From Tenebrio molitor (lineage: Eukaryota; Arthropoda; Insecta; Coleoptera; Tenebrionidae): a stretch of DNA of 64,000 bases. The notes beneath the pieces are model-generated. The model did no database searches and was not told the origin of the DNA. It was given only the letters and a program-made list of their open reading frames with translations. Below, one piece after another: positions 57,983 to 64,000 of this stretch; within the stretch, counting starts at the first letter, position 1, and every line of letters begins with the position of its first letter. The stretch spans positions 2,728,001 to 2,792,000 of the forward strand of contig NC_091052.1 in assembly GCF_963966145.1 (NCBI RefSeq), written 5' to 3'. Made by a program: the position numbers and the translations under genes.

Positions 57983-60900
57983 CTATGCAGGAGTAACATT
58001 ACTTCTGGCAATTCTAGACTGCTGTTCTTTGCGACACTCCTCAGCAGTGTGCTCAAGTTGCTCTTTCAACACCAACAACTCCCTTATTCGCTGATATACA
58101 GGATCCTAAAATAAAAATTTTAAGGCCAAATATTTCAACAATTCCTTCTTGCAATCGGGACTACCCAAACCACCGTGTTTACATCGTTAGTAATTTTATC
58201 TTAGGAAAATTGAACACATAATTAATTCAAACAAAAAATATTCAATGAAAAAATAAATTGACAAATTTAAAATACCTGAGTGCGCATACTAGGATTCCAT
58301 CTGCAGTAATACGCCTTCCACAATTTGATGTGTCTGATACTGGCTATTGGAATCAGTACTCTCTGTTGATTATTATTAGCCCAATATAATGGATTTTTGT
58401 AAAGATCCAATTGGCTATTAGTATAAGACCACAAGGATACAGTCTGTTCCTTAAGCTCTGTCAATGCATAAAATGTAAATTAATAATTTAACAATTAAGT
58501 AAATTACATTACTTTCTTGCACCCTTTCCCGTTCGCTGTTGCACAAAAATGTACCAAACCTACACGAATATAAATGATCCAGAATGGTTATTAGGAAATA
58601 ATCGTTAAATTCGAACGCGTTGGGAAACTGTTGAGTTATTTGCCATACGCAATCAATAAATTGAAGAAAAACCGGAGACCTATCTGCATCTGAATGATGA
58701 TCGTCGCCGTGTCCGATACGCTAAAAATATATTACGTTTTTCTTGATGTACTAATGTTCAATTGTACCTGTTGAAATTTATGTCCAAAAGATAACCATTC
58801 CTTCTCAATTAACACTTCAAATCCTTTAATAGTGCGATAGTATGGATCTAGCATCAACATTGGTAAGGCAGTCAGTTGCGCTGTGCGATCCCATCCATCT
58901 GAACAATGTACCAACACGGAAGTTTTGTGATTTTCAACCTAAGTAAAAGTGTGAGTACTAAATCAATGTTACATTCAGTTTCACCTTGTCAACAATTCTG
59001 ACAGCCCCCGCTAGAATGCACTTGATATGTTTTAACCAGTATGTGGATTCAACCCCAGACAACCATTTAGTTTCTTCTATGTTTGGATAACAAAGTTCTT
59101 TGAGTTTTCTGAGGGATTCTCGCATCACATGTATGTTGTGAATGTCTAAAAATACCAGTTCAGCATTCTGATAGGCATCCTCTGATTCATAGCTAAAAAT
59201 TGGTGAAGTAAGAGTATTTAGCAAATGAGATAAAATGTGTAGTCTATTCATGATAAATCTGGATAAGGGGTGGCTGTGATTTACTTATGTCATGTTGGGT
59301 AAAGTGACTCAATTTCATATTTTTTCCTGTCACAAATACGACATTCAAATTTGAACAATGTTGTCTAATTTAATTTCATAAAAAAATCCTGTTTTTAATC
59401 AAGTATTATTTAATTATGATTCAACTACTCGAAATACGTTCAAGTTGCCGTCACACCTTAATTGAAATCAACATAAAGGTGCGTACAGATATGCAACACA
59501 GCGTCGTAACGTAACATTTTTTTTGTTGCGCGTCGAAGATACGGTGTTTTCCAGGTGGAGGCGTAACGTAACATCGCCGCGTAAAAATATATATCATCGG
59601 AGCGAACTAATGCCGTTCCATCAGTCTTGTAGGTGCAACGTGAGTGCGTAACATTTCTTTGATGCGACGCTGTGATGTTACGGAGTGCCGTCCAGACTTG
59701 ATGTTATGTTACGATGTTTTGTTGCATATCTAACACGAAAGCTTTTAGAAAGCTTTTCTAATTTCTATTAGGGAATTTTATTTATTCTGTAGTTACTACC
59801 AACACTGTTATCACATGTCATAGCCACTCCTTATTCACAGTCATCGTGAATAGACAATAATGTACCCTCCTCCTTTGGCTTTATTGGCTATTGCATTGGC
59901 ACTCGGCCTGGCATCCATAATGAACATTTTGTGCGACTGTGCATTAGCGTCCATTATTAATTGGATATATCTCTCGTCTTCGCGACATCTCTTGCCACTA
60001 ACCTTGAATATGATAATAAAATTTCACGCCCAAAAAAAAGCAAAACAAACATGGTATTTATAGTGCACTGAATAAAAATAAAATCCGTCGTAACCGCCGA
60101 AATTCACATATCACGAGAAAAAAAATGTTATAAAAACGAGTCAAAGAGAACCGACGTCAAGATACGAGTCATGACGTCATTGCGGCACGCTTTGACGCTT
60201 TACACAATGACACGAGCCACGCTTTGTATGGTGATATGCGAATTTCGACCGTTTCGACGGATTTTATATTTATGCAGTCTACTACAAGACAAAAGTTGTG
60301 ACCACCATACCCCTACAAGTGGCTGTGAGCATCTTGTAATTGTTGCCTGCGATTCTGGATGAATCCAGCTGAGAACCGGTTTTCTAGCTCTACTGCGATA
60401 GGCGGCAACAGCTTTGATGTCCTCATCAGTTGCTTGGGCAGGTATTGCCCACACGGCTGGATAACTGTCGCAAATTTCGTATTGCTCATTTATTCGCGAG
60501 ATCTTCCACATGTCATTATTCACACCCTACAAAATATTTGTTGCGTATTTAATGCACGACAAGATACGTGACGAGTACCAATCGTTTTAATTCTGCTATA
60601 GGTTCATATATTGCCCAACCATTCTCTGGAAAACTCTCTGAATATTCAAAAGCAAACAATTTAATTTTATGTGACAAAGGAAACGCAAATTGTTGTAGTT
60701 TTTCAAAAACGTCTCGCCTTGAATGGTTTTCTTGCTTATGGGCGAAACGCAAATTACGCATGTCCTTACAAAAGACTTCAATGCCGTACGCATTTTCGCC
60801 GCGAGAAGAAGCGCCACCAACTTTTTCAATACGAGACACCTAAATCATGATTACAGTTGTGCTTAGTGCCAAAACATAAATACTTACAACACCTAATGGT

Positions 60901-61427
60901 ACATCTATAATATTTGGCGTATCTTTGTCAGCTGAACGAAAATATAATTTATAATTTGTTACAGTTAAAACTCCCCTTGCAGGTCCGTAGTATGGGCAAA
61001 GGTAAGTAACATCTCTAGCTTGTCCTGTTACTTTTTCACCTGGCAACAAAGGAGGGTCATCTGGACGATTTGGTACGTTGTTTTCAAAAGAAGTTGCCTT
61101 ATAAATGATAGAAATGAGAATAACTTGTGAATTCACCTTAAATATGAGTCTACCTTCTTTCTTTCTAATGTTGACACTACATTCTCTGTAGATGTTGAAC
61201 TGGAAGAACAGTAACTCTTGCTGGGCGAGGTTTTACCCCAACTCGTCTATTATTTAAAAATAAAATGTGCAAAAGAAGTAAATGGTATTCACGCTGTTAC
61301 TTACTGTTTCTTGTTTTGAATTTATTAAATTAGATTTTGAATCCGACCTGAACGTATCCAAGCTAATGTTTTTACCGTAGTTATTGCTATCCATGTCTAA
61401 TAATTCTACGCTCCCTCTTTTAAGCAT
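57983..61427 (-). CDS. mtm: Myotubularin lipid phosphatase (MTM1/MTMR2 type)
   Basis: Dephosphorylates PI3P and PI(3,5)P2 on endosomes. Eleven exons (minus): 61305-61427, about 61154-61246, 60888-61097, 60579-60839, 60311-60526, 59866-60002, 58985-59192, 58768-58938, 58513-58720, 58276-58457 and 57983-58105, giving about 643 aa, the normal MTMR2 length. In order: a serine-rich N-terminus; PH-GRAM domain (VTYLCPYYGPARGVLTVTNY, IEKVGGASSRGENAYG); the phosphatase domain with SWIHPESQATITRCSQP, ESEDAYQNAELVFLDIHNIH, and the active-site loop HCSDGWDRTAQLT (Cys about 428, Arg about 434); and a C-terminal coiled coil (RIRELLVLKEQLEH). The active site is intact, so this is a catalytic member and not one of the dead paralogues. 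Intron 6 holds a MITE. Confidence 0.96.
59487..59731. mobile_element. 245-bp MITE in mtm intron
   Basis: The left end AGATATGCAACACAGCGTCG and the right end (reverse complement AGATATGCAACAAAACATCG) form inverted repeats that continue with TAACNTAACAT. Internally GCGACGCTGTGATGTTACG repeats the same theme. No coding capacity is seen. Confidence 0.65.
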
Positions 61428-61619
61428 TTTTATATTTTAATAGGCTTAATTTTTAGTTTCATATTATTAATTGGAAACTGTCAGTGTCGGACGAAGTGTC
61501 AAAGGTTACGTCACGATGCGTCACAGCAAAAGCACCCACCGCGAAATTCAAAAAAGTCGCAGTATTATTTTCGAGTAATAAAAATTAAAATGAAAGACAT
61601 GTATTTTTTATAAAACAGT

Positions 61620-62434
61620 TTATTCAGTAACGTCCATTGATGATGAGTTTTTTGCAGAATTTTCTTGCACCTGAGGTTGAACATGACTTTTTACACTACT
61701 TGCACTTTCTTCCAAGTATTTTCTGCTGTACCTTTTTAGCTTAAATTTTGGCAAAAATCTCAATTCATCATTCCAGTTTTGCAAAAGATTAAACTGTGCA
61801 ATATTTAAGATGTCTGGAATTTCTAAAAAAAAAGTTAAGTCAAGAAGTAATATACTGAGTGGGAGTCAAAATTTACCCAAACCACAAGAATTAAATTCTT
61901 CCCTTTCTGTTTTAATGGTTAAATTAATTATATCCTCCCTATTGGCGTGTTGCCGGTTTTTACGATTACCTATTGAATGTTTGATTTTTATTTGTTCTAG
62001 TTCTGCATCAAACCTTCCTAAGTACCTAATTAAATAACTGAATATCATATCTTAACAGAATTATTAAAAATAATCAATACTTTTCAATTATGTCCAGTGT
62101 TTGTTTAACAGTATATGAAGCACAACCTGGTTCCAAGTTATCTTTAAACCATTTTATTTTTTCACCCAGTATATTTAATTTTATATTACCGCTGTGCTTA
62201 CTCTTCTCCCGCGCCTTGTTCCTAAAAATTAAAATGAATACAATTTCCTACGTTTTAAATCACTAAAATTGTTTTCAGAAACCGGGCCTTAGTCCTTACT
62301 TGTTTATTTGTTTCACGAGAGCGTTGGTCTTGCGACTGTTTGGATGTTTACATTTTATGAGTTCTTTGATTTTTGTCTGAAATATTTTTACATTAAATGG
62401 CAATAACATAAAAAAATATATTCACACTAACCAT
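61620..62434 (-). CDS. Ribosome biogenesis factor TMA16
   Basis: TMA16 binds nuclear pre-60S particles during ribosome assembly. Exons (minus): 62432-62434, 62300-62376, 62081-62221, 61877-62037 and 61620-61822, giving 194 aa (usual about 200). Landmarks are KCKHPNSRKTNALVKQ, LGEKIKWFKDNL, IIENYLIRYLGRFDAELEQI, REDIINLTIKTEREEFNSCG and EIPDILN. The first coding exon is just the ATG, split from the rest by an intron with donor GTTAGT, which was inferred from phase and acceptor position. The gene lies head to head with the TRAP delta gene, 224 bp apart. Confidence 0.88.
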
Positions 62435-62658
62435 TTTAACAAATACTAAATTCGTTTGTATTAAGTCCTATTAACAATTATTCTCAAATTTCGATTTCAA
62501 CACTTTTCACGTGTGTTGAGGTTATAAAACAACTTTTTTCCGTCAACTGTCAATTTTTCCAAGACGCTTTAAAAAGCTAACCTCGACAAAAATAAATTTG
62601 CTGAGCTTTCAAGCCGAATATTTTTGTATGATACCTGGTTTGGAAACATTGTCAAACC
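62435..62658. promoter_or_regulatory. Divergent promoter, TMA16 and TRAP delta
   Basis: 224 bp between two opposite start codons. It contains CACGTG at 62508-62513, a palindromic site with the ACGTG core used by bHLH factors and XBP1/ATF6. No TATA box is obvious. Confidence 0.45.
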
Positions 62659-63159
62659 ATGGATAAAGTTCGTTCCTCATTTTTGATATTGTTTTTGATC
62701 AATTCCGCCGTAAGTGCTTGCGAAAATCCAGAAATCCGGTCCAACAGCTACACGACTGAAGACGCAACAATCCTCACTCATATCGCGTATATTTCTGAAT
62801 TTACTGTAAAATGTGGATCGGGGACCGTGTCGAATTTATACGCATTGATGGGCGACACAGTTCAACCCATTGGTGTGACTGGACCAAATCGATATCAAAT
62901 TAGTTGGACTGAAGATGTGAAGAACGCGCGTACTGGTGATATAACAATTAAAATTTATGATGATGATCACTATACTTTATTGAGAAAAGCTCAAAGAGCA
63001 GGAGAAGACTTAAATAGTGTTCCAGTTTTTGGTAGTGTAACAATCAATCACCCTGGAACTTACAAAGGGCCTTGGATTAGTTGTGAATGTTTAGCTGTAG
63101 CTTTTTCATTAATTGTTTGTTATTATGCAATTCACTTCAGATCAAAATTACTGGCTTAA
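62659..63159 (+). CDS. Translocon-associated protein subunit delta (SSR4)
   Basis: Subunit of the TRAP complex beside the Sec61 channel in the ER membrane. A 166-aa single-exon protein: signal peptide (residues 1-20, FLILFLINSAVSA before CENPEI), a lumenal beta-sandwich with FTVKCGSGTVSNLYALMGD and conserved VTGPNRYQISW, and one C-terminal membrane helix (ECLAVAFSLIVCYYAIHF). Length and order match the family. The stop codon TAA overlaps an AATAAA signal (63158-63163), so the 3' UTR may be extremely short unless another signal is used. An ACGTG-core site lies in the promoter. Confidence 0.95.
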   Translation: MDKVRSSFLILFLINSAVSACENPEIRSNSYTTEDATILTHIAYISEFTVKCGSGTVSNLYALMGDTVQPIGVTGPNRYQISWTEDVKNARTGDITIKIYDDDHYTLLRKAQRAGEDLNSVPVFGSVTINHPGTYKGPWISCECLAVAFSLIVCYYAIHFRSKLLA

Positions 63160-63356
63160 TAAATACTGTTATAAAACGCATATTTTTTTTATTTGAGAAA
63201 AAAAATTAATACTGATCTGTTTACAATTTCTCTAATAACTACATATAATTTTCTTATTAATACTTTTATTAGCAGATCAATGATTTTTTCCCTAACTGTT
63301 ATTTCTTTAACTAAATCAATACTTAATATAATACTTTTTTTAACCCTGTTAACAGC

Positions 63357-64000
63357 TTACCAATCCAGTTCTTTTGGAATGTCTTCTGGATATTCACCTG
63401 TTAAACACGCAGTGCAATGTCCCCTGTCAGCACCCTTTTCAATATTTCTTTGTACCGCCTTAATTAATCCTTCCACACTTAAATATTCGAGACTGTCAGC
63501 TCCTAGAAAAACATCGATCACAATAAAAAAAAAAATGAGAAAATAAGATTAATCGTCATCATACCAACTTTATCAGCAAGGCTTTTAGAATCTAGATCGT
63601 TCGCAATTAGTTCTTCTCGTGTTGGAATGTTTATGCCCATGTAACAAGGGTACTTTAAAGGAGGGCTTGCCACACGTATATGCACCTCCTTAGCCCCGGC
63701 ACGACGTAATAATTTAATTATCGGACCAATTGTATTGCCTCTTACTATGGAATCGTCAATGAGGATGATTCTTTTTCCTTTGGCATTCGTCGCGATCGGA
63801 CCTAATAAACGAACAAACTTCTTTGATTTTACTCATAATATTAAACAATAAGATACAGGATGTATCAGAAATAATTTTAACTGGTAACAGAACTCGTTAA
63901 ATAACATTTTTGCAAATTCTCAAAATGATTTTGTCATTTCTGTATTTATCTATTAAAATAAACTTTTCATTTCACTTTGAAAAAATCGACCGTGAATAAA
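63357..64000 (-). CDS. Prat: Amidophosphoribosyltransferase, C-terminal part (gene runs off window)
   Basis: First committed step of purine synthesis: PRPP plus glutamine gives phosphoribosylamine. Only the last two exons are in the window (minus): 63565-63801 and 63357-63502. The PRPP-binding motif RIILIDDSIVRGNT and then RRAGAKEVHIRVASPP, YPCYMGINIPTREELIA are clear; the end reads EYLSVEGLIKAV, GHCTACLTGEYPEDIP and ELDW. The N-terminal glutaminase domain with the catalytic cysteine lies beyond 64000. The intron at the right edge contains a repeat. Insects often have two Prat paralogues and I cannot tell which this is. Confidence 0.93.
63856..64000 (+). repeat. Second copy of the mariner-type element end
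   Basis: Starts CAGGATGTATCAGAAATAAT after a TA dinucleotide and continues with the same sequence as 18515-18690 (TAACTGGTAACAGAACTCGT, TAAAATAAACTTTTCATTTC, AAAAAATCGACCGTGAATAA), with small deletions. It runs past the window edge, inside the Prat intron. Confidence 0.75.

Noticed and set aside
59860..60063. Plus-strand hydrophobic open frame of 67 codons
   Set aside because: It is the complement of myotubularin exon 6, which has conserved family sequence and correct phase.
63193..63546. Plus-strand open frame of 117 codons
   Set aside because: It lies across the last exon of amidophosphoribosyltransferase on the minus strand, whose end (GHCTACLTG) is unmistakable.

Overview
The window is eukaryotic nuclear DNA from an insect. 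It is AT-rich, with many very short introns (about 50 bp), clear GT-AG splice sites, insect orthologues throughout (pretaporter, trus, nocte, mtm, Tace) and several mariner-type repeat fragments. A beetle is my best guess, but that is inference. All gene models below were built by joining exons by hand. In each, exon lengths and intron phases add up to an open protein, which is the main support for the splice sites.

Layout. 1-6079 holds no gene I can support. 6080-18279 (+) is an SLC35F3/F4-type transporter with long introns full of small transposons; its last intron holds an intronless Arf-family GTPase on the opposite strand. 20454-24156 (-) carries two ER-lumen genes, a three-thioredoxin-domain PDI (pretaporter/TXNDC5) and the glucosidase II beta subunit, both ending in HDEL. 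24543-28418 (+) is the ADAM17 protease Tace, with a tandemly duplicated catalytic-domain exon and a donor site reading GA instead of GT. 29595-32983 (-) is trus/PDCD2L, whose introns contain a tRNA-Asp, the intronless mitochondrial folate/FAD carrier SLC25A32 and a tRNA-Ala-like gene. 33980-36446 (+) is the splicing factor Prp18.

The most novel part is 34725-40314 (-): five tiny three-exon genes (71 to 114 aa). Each encodes an N-terminal transmembrane segment, a basic juxtamembrane stretch and a short tail. All five have both introns in phase 1. Three tails carry PPxY WW-domain ligands, and the other two have what look like decayed versions. One gene is nested inside a Prp18 intron; the others follow in tandem. 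I do not recognise this family.

40693-45307 (-) holds two tandem pyrroline-5-carboxylate reductase genes. 46774-56560 (-) is the large low-complexity protein PRRC2/nocte. 57983-61427 (-) is the lipid phosphatase myotubularin. 61620-62434 (-) is the ribosome biogenesis factor TMA16. 62659-63159 (+) is the translocon-associated protein delta subunit. 63357 to the window end (-) is the C-terminal part of amidophosphoribosyltransferase (Prat).

Several neighbours share the ER secretory pathway (pretaporter, glucosidase II beta, Tace, TRAP delta), and ACGTG-core sites resembling XBP1 unfolded-protein-response elements lie upstream of three of them. Otherwise the genes look like ordinary housekeeping neighbours rather than a functional cluster.
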